The position numbers were made by a program, and so were the translations under genes. A stretch of DNA of 64,000 bases, taken from contig NZ_JBHUJB010000015.1 of the NCBI RefSeq assembly GCF_042683245.1, forward strand, positions 1-64,000, written 5' to 3'. Numbering within the stretch: position 1 is the first letter of the stretch; every line of letters begins with the position of its first letter. Of the stretch, positions 34,746-44,400 are shown piece by piece. The stretch comes from Rubritalea tangerina (GTDB taxonomy: Bacteria; Verrucomicrobiota; Verrucomicrobiia; Verrucomicrobiales; Akkermansiaceae). The notes under the pieces were generated by a model. It had not been told where the DNA came from. It did not search any database and saw nothing but the letters and a program-made list of their open reading frames with translations.

Positions 34746-35819
34746 TTAGGTGAGGTTTTTTGGAAGCTTTGCGACGAGTTTTTTGATATCGTCTGCTTGG
34801 TGGCGGTTAGCGACGAGGATGGAGTCACCGGTTTGGACGACGATGAGGTCGTTGACGCCGAGGAGGGCGACTTGGGTATTTTTTGACTCGGTGAAGATAA
34901 TGTTATTGGAGCTTTCGACTTCTTCGAGTGGGCTATTGGTTTTGTTATTATTTTCTGAGTCGTCGAGGTATTTGGCGACGGAGATCCAGGATCCGACGTC
35001 ATCCCAATCGAAGGATGCCTCGATATTGAGGACGTGAGCGGCCTTTTCCATGAGGGCGTAGTCGATGGAGATGGGAGTGAGGTTAGGGAAGTCGTCTTCG
35101 ATTGTTTGTGGGAGGTTGGAAGAATCTTGGAGTGTTTGGATGAAGTCGGCGAGCTCTGGGGTATGGAGTGAGAGTTCGTGTGTTACTGTGGGGATGGACC
35201 AGATGAACATCCCAGCATTCCAGGCAAAGTTTCCTTGTTTGAGGAATGTTTCGGCGAGGGCGGGCGCTGGTTTTTCGCGGAAGCAGGTGACTTCGTGTGG
35301 GATGTTTTTGAGGCCCGTGGGTGCGAGTGGGCTTGGTCCACCGCGCTCAACGTAGCCGTATGACGGGCAGGCCCAAGTAGGTTTGATACCGATTGTGATG
35401 AGGGATTGAGTTTGTTGGGCGGTGGTGATGGCGTCGCTGAGGACTCCGTGGAAGTTTTCGGTATCATTGATCAGCTGGTCGGCAGGGAGTACGACCATGG
35501 TGGCTTCTGGGTCGCGAGCTGCGATGAGGCCAACGCCGAGTGCTACGGCAGGGGCGGTGTCGCGCTTTGCTGGTTCGGCGATGATGTTTTCAGGTGGGAG
35601 CTCACTGGCAACTTCACGCACTGCATCTATCTGTAGAGCATTGGTTAGGATGAGGATATTTTCCTTAGGGATGAGGCCATCGAGGCGGGCGATTGTTTGG
35701 TTTAGCAAGGTGCTGTCTCCTAACAAGTTAAGGAGCTGTTTGGGTTTTGCATCGCGTGAGAGTGGCCAGAAGCGTGTGCCGCTGCCGCCTGCAAGGATCA
35801 GTGCGTAGGTTTGTGCCAT
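34746..35819 (-). CDS. manC: Mannose-1-phosphate guanylyltransferase
   Basis: A 357-aa nucleotidyltransferase making GDP-mannose from GTP and mannose-1-phosphate, the precursor for GDP-fucose and surface polysaccharides. The signature is GGSGTRFWPLSR followed by KPKQLLNLLGD at the N-terminus; VLPADQLI, PSYGYVERG, FREKP and NAGMFIW follow in the expected order, and the C-terminal left-handed beta-helix part is short. The length fits the monofunctional type without a phosphomannose isomerase domain. It is transcribed divergently from the small gene at 35913. Confidence 0.93.
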   Translation of the reverse strand: MAQTYALILAGGSGTRFWPLSRDAKPKQLLNLLGDSTLLNQTIARLDGLIPKENILILTNALQIDAVREVASELPPENIIAEPAKRDTAPAVALGVGLIAARDPEATMVVLPADQLINDTENFHGVLSDAITTAQQTQSLITIGIKPTWACPSYGYVERGGPSPLAPTGLKNIPHEVTCFREKPAPALAETFLKQGNFAWNAGMFIWSIPTVTHELSLHTPELADFIQTLQDSSNLPQTIEDDFPNLTPISIDYALMEKAAHVLNIEASFDWDDVGSWISVAKYLDDSENNNKTNSPLEEVESSNNIIFTESKNTQVALLGVNDLIVVQTGDSILVANRHQADDIKKLVAKLPKNLT

Positions 35820-35912
35820 AGGCAGACGCTGTGATTTTTTTTTCTATTAGAAAATAAGAAAAGCTGAAGATTTTGGCTTTTTTTCGAAGGGGATACAGCG
35901 TAGTTTTGGTGC

Positions 35913-36227
35913 ATGGAATACGGACACTGTGAAACCTCCAAGAATTGGGCCGAAAAATCTTCTGCAGCAGCACCAGCATTGTTGGGGGCAGCAGCGGGAA
36001 TTTTTCTCGGGGATATGATGCACCGCGGAGCGCGTCGTCCTGTGGCGGCCTCACTCTTTTGTTTGGGAGTTGCTGCTGTTGCGCCGTGTGTGGCTGAAGC
36101 CATTAAGCAAAAGGTAGCTGGTCCGACTACGCGCCGTGGGAGCCAGAGAACACTCGCCAACATCCGTGATGGTGCAGCGATTCCAGCTGACGACGTGGAT
36201 GTTTACGGTGAAGAAATTGGCATTTAG
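35913..36227 (+). CDS. Small membrane-associated protein of unknown function
   Basis: A 104-aa protein beginning MEYGHCETSKNWAEK. The central part has two hydrophobic stretches (PALLGAAAGIFLGDMM and PVAASLFCLGVAAVAPCV), consistent with membrane insertion. No family is recognised. Good support for being real is its position: a divergent start opposite manC and a strong intrinsic terminator 42 bp after the stop. Confidence 0.65.
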   Translation: MEYGHCETSKNWAEKSSAAAPALLGAAAGIFLGDMMHRGARRPVAASLFCLGVAAVAPCVAEAIKQKVAGPTTRRGSQRTLANIRDGAAIPADDVDVYGEEIGI

Positions 36228-36268
36228 CTGAGCCTTGGTGCGAGGGGATAGCACTTGCATTTTTCAGG

Positions 36269-36300
36269 ATACGCGCTGGCAATAGCCTGCGCGTATTTTT
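36269..36300 (+). terminator. Intrinsic terminator
   Basis: ATACGCGC (36269-36276) pairs with GCGCGTAT (36289-36296) across a 12-nt loop and is followed by a T run to 36300. It ends the transcript of the small membrane protein gene. Confidence 0.8.
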
Positions 36301-36390
36301 GTTTTATTGATCTTATAACAATCTTAACTAGAGTGTGTTGATAGGTAAAGAGGTTGACCGGGAGTGATAGGTGGGTGCATGATGGTGGGT

Positions 36391-36831
36391 ATGAACCCTC
36401 GAATGATTTTAGTGATGGCCAGTGGTGTGGCTTTAGTGAGTTGTGGTATTGATGAGCCGGACGCGCAGATAAGTTTTCCGGTAAACCCGTTAGACCCTGT
36501 TGGGTTTAGTCGTGAGCGGACGGCTCAGGCGGTGGAGACAGCGGATGGGGCGTACCGGGTGGGTGACTATGTGGAGGTGGCGCAGCCGAACACTCCTTTG
36601 TATCCGGGGTATCCGCGCGGGAGGATGGTTGCGAAGCAGCAGTTGCCAGCAGGGACCGTGCTCAACGTGTTAGGTTTAGATGGCAATTATATGCATGTTC
36701 AGAATGAGCAAGGTGACGAGGGGTATGTGTCTGTGATGACAGTGGTGCCACAGGGGTTGTTGGCTGCTGATGTGCCTATTGGTGAAGATCTTGTGGATAT
36801 GTCACGGATCGACTTCAGCGAGGGTGAGTAG
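36391..36831 (+). CDS. Lipoprotein with SH3-like domain
   Basis: About 146 aa from the ATG at 36391. The start MNPRMILVMASGVALVSCG carries a lipobox (ALVSC), so the mature protein would be anchored through its first Cys. From about residue 50 a bacterial SH3-like domain is visible (RVGDYVEVAQPNTPLY, GTVLNVLGLDGNYMHVQ, GDEGYVSVMTV). Such domains bind peptidoglycan or proteins in the envelope. An upstream GTG at 36364 is in frame but would spoil the signal peptide. Confidence 0.75.
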   Translation: MNPRMILVMASGVALVSCGIDEPDAQISFPVNPLDPVGFSRERTAQAVETADGAYRVGDYVEVAQPNTPLYPGYPRGRMVAKQQLPAGTVLNVLGLDGNYMHVQNEQGDEGYVSVMTVVPQGLLAADVPIGEDLVDMSRIDFSEGE

Positions 36832-36844
36832 CTTGGGTGTGTGT

Positions 36845-36928
36845 GTTGAGTGTTGAGTGTTGAGTGTTGAGTGTTGAGTGTTGAGTGTTGAGTGTTGAGT
36901 GTTGAGTGTTGAGTGTTGAGTGTTGAGG
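36845..36928. repeat. Heptamer array GTTGAGT x11
   Basis: Eleven exact GTTGAGT copies (36845-36921) and one variant, between the lipoprotein gene and avtA. Confidence 0.95.
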
Positions 36929-37048
36929 TGTAGACAAAATAGGCGTGTGGGGTGGAGGAATCGGCAAAATTGGGTGAAAACTGGGAAATTCTGCTGGTTT
37001 TTCGGAGTTGGGCTTTTATAGACGCCGTTGAGACCAAAGCGTAGCAAC

Positions 37049-38320
37049 ATGGCAGACTTTTCAATATTCGGGAACAATCTTTGTGGTGGGAGTGGCATTG
37101 AGGAATTAATGGACGACCTCGGGAATGCACTTGCCCACGGTGGGCCCGATACAAAGATGTTAGGTGGTGGTCAGCCTGGGAGCATTCCGGAAATGAATGC
37201 GATTTGGCGCAAGCGCATGGAAGAGATCATGGCTGAGCCTGGTGCGATGGAAGCGATGGTTGGGAATTATGATCCACCGAAGGGGAGCCCTAAGTTCATC
37301 TCGGCGTTGGCTCACCTTTTCAGTCAAGAGCTGGGTTGGGACGTGACGGAGGAGAATATTGCGATCACGGCTGGTGGGCAGACAGCATTTTTCTTTTTGT
37401 TTAACGCATTGGCTGGTCGGACTCGCGACGGTCGGCGCAAGAAGATTTTATTGCCCTTGGTTCCTGAGTACATCGGGTATTCGAATCAATCGGTGGGGGA
37501 AGATTTTTTCCGGGCGGTGAAGCCGAAGATTGAGAAGATTGGTGCGCATCAATTCAAGTACCGCGTGGATTTTGACGCCTTAGAGATTGATGACGAAGTG
37601 GCGGCGATATGTGTATCGCGTCCGACGAATCCGACTGGCAATGTGCTCACGGACAATGAGATGGCGAAGTTATCAGCCTTGGCTGAGCAACATGGTATTC
37701 CATTGATCATTGATAATGCGTATGGAGCTCCATTTCCCAACATCTTTTTTGCGGATGCTAATCCGATCTGGAATGCGAACACGATCTTGACGATGAGTTT
37801 GTCAAAGATTGGCTTACCGGGTACTCGTACTGGGATAGTGGTAGCACCTAAGGAGATTGCGGCTGCTGTGGCATCGATGAGTGCGATTGTTGGTTTAGCC
37901 AACAGCAATGTTGGGCAGGCGATTATGGAGCCATTGGTTCGGAGTGGTGAAGTGTTGAAGTTAAGCAACGAGGTAGTGAAGCCGTTTTACGTTGAAAAAT
38001 CTCAGAAGGCTCAGCAATGGGTGCGTGAGAGCTTTGATGATACGTTGCCCTACCGTGTACATCTCTCTGAGGGAGCGTTATTTCTCTGGCTTTGGTTTGA
38101 AGATATGCCTGTGAGTTCGAAGGAACTCTACGAGCGGCTGAAGCAGCGTGGTGTTTTGGTTGTGCCAGGAAATTACTTCTTCTTTGGTTTGGAGGACGAG
38201 TCCTGGAAGCATCGCAGTGAATGTATTCGCATGACCTTTACGATGGAAGAATCTGTCGTGAAGGATGGGATTGCAATTATTGCTGAAGAGGTAGCGAAGA
38301 TCTACGCTGAGGGTGCTTGA
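37049..38320 (+). CDS. avtA: Valine-pyruvate aminotransferase
   Basis: About 423 aa from the ATG at 37049, a fold-type I PLP aminotransferase of the AvtA type that exchanges the amino group between alanine/pyruvate and valine/2-oxoisovalerate. Marks are MLGGGQPGSIPEM, NYDPPKGSPKFISAL, ITAGGQTAFFFLFNAL, SRPTNPTGNVLTDNE and the PLP-lysine segment SLSKIGLPGTRTG. The product starts ADFSIFGNNLCGGSGIEELM, as AvtA proteins do, which supports the ATG rather than the upstream TTG at 37028. Confidence 0.92.
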   Translation: MADFSIFGNNLCGGSGIEELMDDLGNALAHGGPDTKMLGGGQPGSIPEMNAIWRKRMEEIMAEPGAMEAMVGNYDPPKGSPKFISALAHLFSQELGWDVTEENIAITAGGQTAFFFLFNALAGRTRDGRRKKILLPLVPEYIGYSNQSVGEDFFRAVKPKIEKIGAHQFKYRVDFDALEIDDEVAAICVSRPTNPTGNVLTDNEMAKLSALAEQHGIPLIIDNAYGAPFPNIFFADANPIWNANTILTMSLSKIGLPGTRTGIVVAPKEIAAAVASMSAIVGLANSNVGQAIMEPLVRSGEVLKLSNEVVKPFYVEKSQKAQQWVRESFDDTLPYRVHLSEGALFLWLWFEDMPVSSKELYERLKQRGVLVVPGNYFFFGLEDESWKHRSECIRMTFTMEESVVKDGIAIIAEEVAKIYAEGA

Positions 38321-38415
38321 ATGGAGGGTGTGAGAAGTTGGTAGATGGGTGACGTGGCGGAACTCGCACGAACAATCCATTGACTAATCTCTAGCGAGTA
38401 CCTAGCACTCTCTGC

Positions 38416-39759
38416 GTGAAAGCCACACATCTGACACTTACTGCTCTCTCCGTCTCCAGTTTATTGATTGCTGGGGAAACCCCAAGTTTGGGTGACGATC
38501 GCTCGAAAGAAGTGATCGAGATATCAACAGGGGAGGATTTGTTACCTGAATGGGGTGTGGCTATGGGGGTGCGTTATGCGCATATTCCCTTTGCGGCGAA
38601 GGATAAGACGTCGTCTGACATTTTCCCGCTATTCTACTATGAGGGTGAGCGTTTCTTCCTAAGAGGGGACTATGGCGGGATTAAGCTTTGGGAAGGTGAG
38701 AAGTATGGCTTCAATGCCTTGGCTCGATATCGTTTTTTCGACATTCCAGAAGAATACGATGAGAATGTCCGGGGTGGAGCCGTGGATATGGGACTGCAGG
38801 CATTTTGGAAGTTAGACGAAGAATCCCAGTTACAATTTGATGTGCTGAGTGACCCGCAAGGTAGGTTCCATTCTGTTGCGCGTTGGGCTGGTGATTACCG
38901 TCGTGAGAACTGGCGTTTTTTCCCGGAATTAGAATTACGATTCACGGGGTCAGAATTTAACTCTCATTACTATGGTGTCGATCTTTACGACTTGAATGAG
39001 GGGATTGAGGCGCGTGCTCGTTTGAAAGCGAGACGCCGAGTGATCAGAAACTTGCATTTGGAAGGGCGAGTTGAAGGGGCGTGGATAGGATCTGAGGCTA
39101 AGAATAGGCGTGCGATTGAAGATGATTTTGAGTATGAGTTTTACTTGGGCTTGGGAATTTACGACGAAGAGCCCGGTGAGTCTTCCTCATTGAATGCAAA
39201 GCCATATTGGCGCATTGCTCAAGGGTGGGGCACTTCTTCAGACTTCCAGAACATGATTCTCGGTGAGTTAGAGACCGTGGATGGAGCTGATGTGAATATG
39301 ACGTCGATTTTTTACGGTCATCCACTCGCTGACAGCATTTTTGGTGTGCCGATTGAGATGTATCTGACACCAGGTGTGGCCTATCATTATTCATCAAACG
39401 TGCAGGACGCATCATTTGAATGGATATTAGCCTTCAAGGCCTACTACACATTTCCGACTCCCTGGAGATTGCGATTGGGTCTAGCTGAGGGGATTTCGTA
39501 TGCGGATTCGATCACCTTTTATGAGAAGACCGAACTGGCTGAGAAGGGGTATCGCGAGAGCAAGTTGTTGAACTACTTGGACCTCTCGTTAGATCTCAAC
39601 ATTGGAGATGTGTTTAAGTCGGAGAAGTTGGAGCAACTTTGGTTAGGAACTGCGATTCACCACCGCTCAGGCATTTACGAGAGTTCATCTGCGTTCGGCA
39701 GCATTTCTGGTGGTACGAATTTCGCAAATTTATACCTCCAGTGGCACGGAGAATTTTAG
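38416..39759 (+). CDS. MipA/OmpV-like outer membrane protein
   Basis: A 447-aa outer-membrane beta-barrel protein. It starts at GTG 38416 with a signal peptide (VKATHLTLTALSVSSLLIAG). The first half matches the MipA/OmpV pattern (EWGVAMGVRYAHIPF, FPLFYYEGERFFLRGDYGG, GFNALARYRFFDI). The second half continues with alternating aromatic strands and ends LYLQWHGEF, with a terminal Phe typical of outer-membrane barrels. The role may be as a porin or murein-synthesis-associated scaffold; relatives are poorly defined. It is longer than ordinary MipA proteins, so a second barrel segment may be fused. Confidence 0.78.
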   Translation: MKATHLTLTALSVSSLLIAGETPSLGDDRSKEVIEISTGEDLLPEWGVAMGVRYAHIPFAAKDKTSSDIFPLFYYEGERFFLRGDYGGIKLWEGEKYGFNALARYRFFDIPEEYDENVRGGAVDMGLQAFWKLDEESQLQFDVLSDPQGRFHSVARWAGDYRRENWRFFPELELRFTGSEFNSHYYGVDLYDLNEGIEARARLKARRRVIRNLHLEGRVEGAWIGSEAKNRRAIEDDFEYEFYLGLGIYDEEPGESSSLNAKPYWRIAQGWGTSSDFQNMILGELETVDGADVNMTSIFYGHPLADSIFGVPIEMYLTPGVAYHYSSNVQDASFEWILAFKAYYTFPTPWRLRLGLAEGISYADSITFYEKTELAEKGYRESKLLNYLDLSLDLNIGDVFKSEKLEQLWLGTAIHHRSGIYESSSAFGSISGGTNFANLYLQWHGEF

Positions 39760-40592
39760 TCCGACAAGGTGGTATTATGGATTGAGGGGGGAGCTGCGGT
39801 AGCGAAAATGAGTTGGGTGGCTACGAGCGCGTTGGCTTGCTGAGCAGTGAGTTCTTCGGCACCCGTGGCAGAATATGGAAAGTCTACCGAGAGGCAGGGA
39901 TTCTTCCGAAATTTTTTATCGGTTTTAGAGTGGACGTTGTTCGCGAAATACTGGCGTTCGGTATCGGGAATGAGAGTGCCACTGAGTTTCCGGCCGCCCC
40001 ATGGGTCGAGGTAGGTGAGTGTGAGAGTGGCGTTCTCTGGATTGATTGAGGCTTCGGTGACGGTGAGGTAGTGGCTTGCGAGGGTGCCCCAGCGGTGGCC
40101 GCCGTATTGGTATTGGATGCGTGCGAAGCGATTGATGGTGAGGAGTGGGGGGAAACCATTCTGGAGTGATTGTTGGATTCGACGGTGGAGGCGGTTTGCG
40201 AGTTCGGCGTGTGACTCGTCTTTTTGGGTGAAGAGGTGTTCGAGTTGGACTTTTGGGAGTTTTGCTTTTCTGTGAAAGGCATTGATGGCATCGCGCATGT
40301 CATCGGCACGTGCGCCATTTTTTTTATCCCATCGTTGTTTGAGATAGGTGTGTGGTGAATACTGGCGGAAGTGGCGTTGGCGGAGGTATTCGAATTGTTT
40401 GGCTGGGTCTTTGGGGAGTTTGGCGGTGGTGGCTTTCCATGCTGGGGCGCTCCAGAGGTAGGCATTCATCAATGCGACGGGGCCACAGGAATTTTCAGCG
40501 ATATTTCTTTGATCGATGATAGTTGTGGCGGGGGCGATTTCGGCGTGGAGGGTGGTGAGTGCCAGAGTGATGAGCATAAAAAATCTCAGCAT
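39756..40592 (-). CDS. Exported C39-like cysteine peptidase family protein
   Basis: About 278 aa from the ATG at 40592, which starts a signal peptide (LRFFMLITLALTTLHAE). The mature protein has a papain-like order of candidate catalytic residues: Cys in ENSCGPVALMNA, His in ASHYLTVTEA and Asp in YLDPWGG. This resembles C39-like peptidases of unknown substrate. It converges with the OmpV-like gene, overlapping it by four bases. Its ATG lies inside the terminator hairpin of fabH; a second Met (40577) just after the U-tract would keep most of the signal peptide. Confidence 0.72.
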   Translation of the reverse strand: MLRFFMLITLALTTLHAEIAPATTIIDQRNIAENSCGPVALMNAYLWSAPAWKATTAKLPKDPAKQFEYLRQRHFRQYSPHTYLKQRWDKKNGARADDMRDAINAFHRKAKLPKVQLEHLFTQKDESHAELANRLHRRIQQSLQNGFPPLLTINRFARIQYQYGGHRWGTLASHYLTVTEASINPENATLTLTYLDPWGGRKLSGTLIPDTERQYFANNVHSKTDKKFRKNPCLSVDFPYSATGAEELTAQQANALVATQLIFATAAPPSIHNTTLSD

Positions 40593-40611
40593 AGTGTGAC
40601 TATGCTGAGAT
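40577..40611 (-). terminator. Intrinsic terminator of fabH overlapping the next gene start
   Basis: A perfect 12-bp stem (40583-40594 with 40600-40611, 5-nt loop) is followed on the minus strand by six T residues. It lies 23 bp after the fabH stop. The start codon of the downstream peptidase gene (40590-40592) is in the stem. Confidence 0.8.
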
Positions 40612-40633
40612 GTGGAGAATCTGGCAAGTGGGA

Positions 40634-41635
<1,002 letters not shown>

Positions 41636-41641
41636 CGGCAA

Positions 41642-41915
41642 TGGTGATAGACGCGAAGCTATGAGTGGTCAACTCTTATACCCAATCGCACTTAGAAAGA
41701 GACAAATGATGGTTTTTTGGGGGTGATACATTGTGCTACGCGATAGAAAATGAGGCTCTTTGTTTATCATTCAGCGTTTTTCTCCAGTCGACACGCGTGT
41801 TACCTCGTAGTGAGGTTTCTATGCTAACATGCTGCAGGTGCGAGGGGACCTTTACTGTCTGATAAAGATTCGAGTTTATCAGGGATTGTAGGCCATGACT
41901 TTTCTGAAGCTTTAT
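41642..41915. other. Intergenic region with an 8-bp hairpin
   Basis: The gap between selD and fabH holds no convincing gene. CTGATAAA (41859-41866) and TTTATCAG (41875-41882) form a perfect 8-bp stem with an 8-nt loop about 34 bp beyond the selD stop. No T run follows on the minus strand, so it is not a classical terminator, and it does not fold as a tRNA. Confidence 0.5.
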
Positions 41916-42968
41916 TTAGTGGCAATGGATACTAGTGTTTTCCCGCTCAACAATTTTACCGATGGTGGCAATGCAGAGGCTGTGGTGGTTTTGCAGTATT
42001 TCCGTCACGCGTTCTACCTTTTCGGGTGCCACGGAGAGGAGGAGTCCTCCGGAGGTTTGGGCGTCCGCTAGAAGGAATTTTTGGTTGGCATCGACTGCGT
42101 CGGAGAACTCCACATGTTCTAACACATTATCTAGATTTTTCTTACTGCCACCGGGGGTGAAGCCGGCTTCGATGAGATCAAAGACTGATGGGTCGATTGC
42201 AGGGATGGTGTCAGCTAGTATTTCGGCGGTGAGCTCGGAGGCATCGGCGATTTCGCGCAGGTGCCCGAGGAGGCCAAAGCCGGTGATGTCGGTGCAGGCA
42301 TTGACGAGGTCTTGTTCGCCGAGCTCAGCGCCGGCGGTATTGAGGGTGATCATGGCCTCGATGGCACGCTGATTGAGCGCGTCTGAGCAGGCGCCTTTTT
42401 TGTGGGCTGTGGCGATGATGCCAGTGCCGAGCGGTTTGGTGAGAATGAGAAAGTCACCGAGTTTGGCATGGCTATTGGCGAGATAATGGTCTGGGTGGAC
42501 GGTGCCGGTGACGGAGAGCCCGTAAATGGGTTCAGGGTTTTTGATGGTATGTCCACCGACGAGGGCGCATTGTGCTTTTTTCACCATGTCGGCGCCACCG
42601 CGGAAGATCTCAGCAATTTCTTGGTTGGTGAGTTTATCACTGGGCATACCAGCGATGGCCATGGCGGTGATGGGACGACCGCCCATGGCATAGACATCGG
42701 AGAGGGAATTTGCTGCGGCGATTTGGCCGTAGAGGTAGGGGTCATCTGCGATGGGGGTAAAGAAGTCGAGCGTTTGGACGAGGGCGCAGGAGTCGTTTAG
42801 TTTATACACGCCAGCGTCATCGGCGGTGGCGGATCCGACGAGGAGGTTTGGGTCAGGGTGTTGGGGAAGCCCACTCAGGACCTGAGTGAGTGACGCAGGG
42901 TCGAGTTTGGACGCTCATCCACCACATGCGGCGAGTGAGGTGAGGCGCGTGACTTGATCTTTACTCAT
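41916..42968 (-). CDS. selD: Selenophosphate synthase, selenocysteine-containing
   Basis: 350 residues if read from ATG 42968 through the in-frame TGA at 42915-42917 (codon 18). The N-terminus reads MSKDQVTRLTSLAACGG, then UGA, then ASKLDPASL, which is the SelD active-site loop CGG(C/U)-x-x-K with selenocysteine in the catalytic place. GSATADDAGVY and GGHTIKNPEPIYG follow. The enzyme makes selenophosphate from selenide and ATP for selenocysteine tRNA and selenouridine. A start at GTG 42809 after the UGA would remove the catalytic loop and is rejected. A bacterial SECIS-like hairpin lies downstream of the UGA. selA, selB and selC are not in the window. Confidence 0.93.
42870..42917 (-). promoter_or_regulatory. 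Candidate bacterial SECIS element in selD
   Basis: Starting 24 nt after the UGA, CTCACTCAG (42890-42882) pairs with CTGAGTGGG (42878-42870) with one wobble, closing a GUC loop at 42881-42879. Stem length, a G/U in the apical loop and spacing of about 33 nt from UGA to loop fit the bSECIS model that recruits SelB. Confidence 0.75.
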
Positions 42969-43082
42969 TATGAGAAGTATTTAAGCCTGAAAGATGAGAA
43001 TGGCCAGTGATATTGGTTGCTTTTTTTTTGATCACTGATTGTCTTGGGGCACCTAGAACTACCGTATAAAAAACTCTCCCAT

Positions 43083-43940
43083 ATGTCAGAAGCCTCAGTG
43101 ATTGTATGTAAGCCCACGCAGTGGATTAAGATTCGTGCACTTCTCATTATCCTCATGTTTGGGGTGTTTGCCTATTTATTTTATCAGGATGGAACGACTG
43201 GGTACCGGAAGAAGAATGCGCATTACATCTACCATCAGCTTCTGAATGACGAAGCACCGAAGGAGGTTGATAAGTACGATACGAAAGAGGCATGGGCTGC
43301 ATTTGTTAGGCAAAAGCAGATTGAGCTACCGGGTGAGGAAGATTGTCCTTTGCCTGCAGATTTTGATAGAGATCAGAAGTGGCCAGAGGAGTTAGTGGAG
43401 GCCTATGATGAGCTCAAGGGGAGCTCGAAAGCTAAGACCGATGTTTGGATTGCCTATTCAGGCGCTCGGGGTTGGGATAGTGAGCCAGCTGAGCATCTTT
43501 TTGATCAAAGTGATTTGAACACTCAGTTTTACATGTTTTACGGGTGTGTTGTGATAGTAGTAGTGGTGACAGCCTTATTCTTGCGCACCTTGACGCGGAC
43601 GATGGAAGTAACGGGTGAGGCGTACCTTGCGCCAGGCGGTAAAAAGGTGCCATTTTCTGCGATGCGACGGATCGATGCGCGCAAATGGGATACCAAGGGG
43701 ATGGCTGTGATTGAGTTTGATGAGGGAGGCGTGACGAAAAAGGCTAAGGTGGATGGGATGATTTACGGGCAATTTAAGAAAGAAGATGGCGAGCCAGCTG
43801 AGAAATTGTACCAGTATATCCTGGAGCGATTTGAGGGCGAACTGATTGAGTTTGAGCAGGATTCCGAGGATGACGAGACTGATGGGGAATCTGAGGCTGC
43901 GGAGGATAACAAAAATTCTGGTGGTGACACAAATTCGTGA
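43083..43940 (+). CDS. Membrane protein of unknown function
   Basis: About 285 aa from the ATG at 43083 (an upstream TTG at 43044 is less likely). Two membrane segments are clear: IRALLIILMFGVFAYLF near the N-terminus and FYGCVVIVVVVTALFLRTLT at about residue 160. The region between would be periplasmic. A cytoplasmic domain after the second segment resembles a small beta-rich PH-like fold (EAYLAPGGKKVPFSAMRRID). The tail is very acidic (DSEDDETDGESEAAED). No family is recognised. It is divergent from selD. Confidence 0.7.
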   Translation: MSEASVIVCKPTQWIKIRALLIILMFGVFAYLFYQDGTTGYRKKNAHYIYHQLLNDEAPKEVDKYDTKEAWAAFVRQKQIELPGEEDCPLPADFDRDQKWPEELVEAYDELKGSSKAKTDVWIAYSGARGWDSEPAEHLFDQSDLNTQFYMFYGCVVIVVVVTALFLRTLTRTMEVTGEAYLAPGGKKVPFSAMRRIDARKWDTKGMAVIEFDEGGVTKKAKVDGMIYGQFKKEDGEPAEKLYQYILERFEGELIEFEQDSEDDETDGESEAAEDNKNSGGDTNS

Positions 43941-44015
43941 TTGCCAAGTCCGCGCCTGCTAGCTATTCACAAGCATCAGTTAATTATAATTAACTAACCC
44001 AAACAACCATTTACC

Positions 44016-44252
44016 ATGTCTGATTCAATCGAACAAAAAGTAAAAGATATCGTCGTTGAACAACTCAACGTAACACCAGATCAAGTAAAGGCTGAGTCCA
44101 AGTTCATCGATGACCTTGGTGCAGATTCACTTGACACAGTTGAGCTTGTCATGGCTTTCGAAGAAGAATTCGGCATCGAGGTGCCTGACGAAGAAGCTGA
44201 GAAGCTTACAGCAGTGAGTGATGTTATCGCTTACATCGAGAAAGTTTCCTAA
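44016..44252 (+). CDS. acpP: Acyl carrier protein
   Basis: A 78-aa acidic protein carrying the phosphopantetheine attachment Ser in GADSLDTVELVMAFEEEFG. The N-terminus SIEQKVKDIVVEQLNV and the C-terminus AYIEKVS are standard for the fatty-acid-synthesis ACP. Its codon use looks different from its neighbours, with many C-ending codons, as expected for a highly expressed gene. It is followed by an intrinsic terminator at 44297-44330, so it is probably transcribed alone. Confidence 0.97.
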   Translation: MSDSIEQKVKDIVVEQLNVTPDQVKAESKFIDDLGADSLDTVELVMAFEEEFGIEVPDEEAEKLTAVSDVIAYIEKVS

Positions 44253-44296
44253 TTGCGGTTCGGGGTAACCCCGAAAGCAACGCAAAATTTTAAAGT

Positions 44297-44330
44297 GGGG
44301 CGATTCCATTGGTTGGATCGCCCCCTTTTT
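44297..44330 (+). terminator. Intrinsic terminator of acpP
   Basis: GGGGCGAT (44297-44304) pairs with ATCGCCCC (44317-44324), with two further pairs after a one-base bulge, and CTTTTT follows to 44330. Confidence 0.85.
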
Positions 44331-44400
44331 ATTGCAAAATTGGTAAGCTATCTTACTTTGGCGCAGGCTAAAAGAATAGTAGACTGAGAGAGACGAAGAG

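Noticed and set aside
36843..37154. Minus-strand frames through the GTTGAGT array
   Set aside because: They consist of translated heptamer repeats and overlap avtA; not considered genes.
41851..41900. tRNA-like hairpin with GATTCGA loop near selD
   Set aside because: The T-loop-like sequence is part of a simple 8-bp hairpin; no acceptor, D or anticodon stems or CCA end fit.
41916..42809. selD starting at GTG 42809
   Set aside because: That start removes the catalytic CGG-Sec-xxK loop, which is encoded in frame just upstream through a UGA codon.
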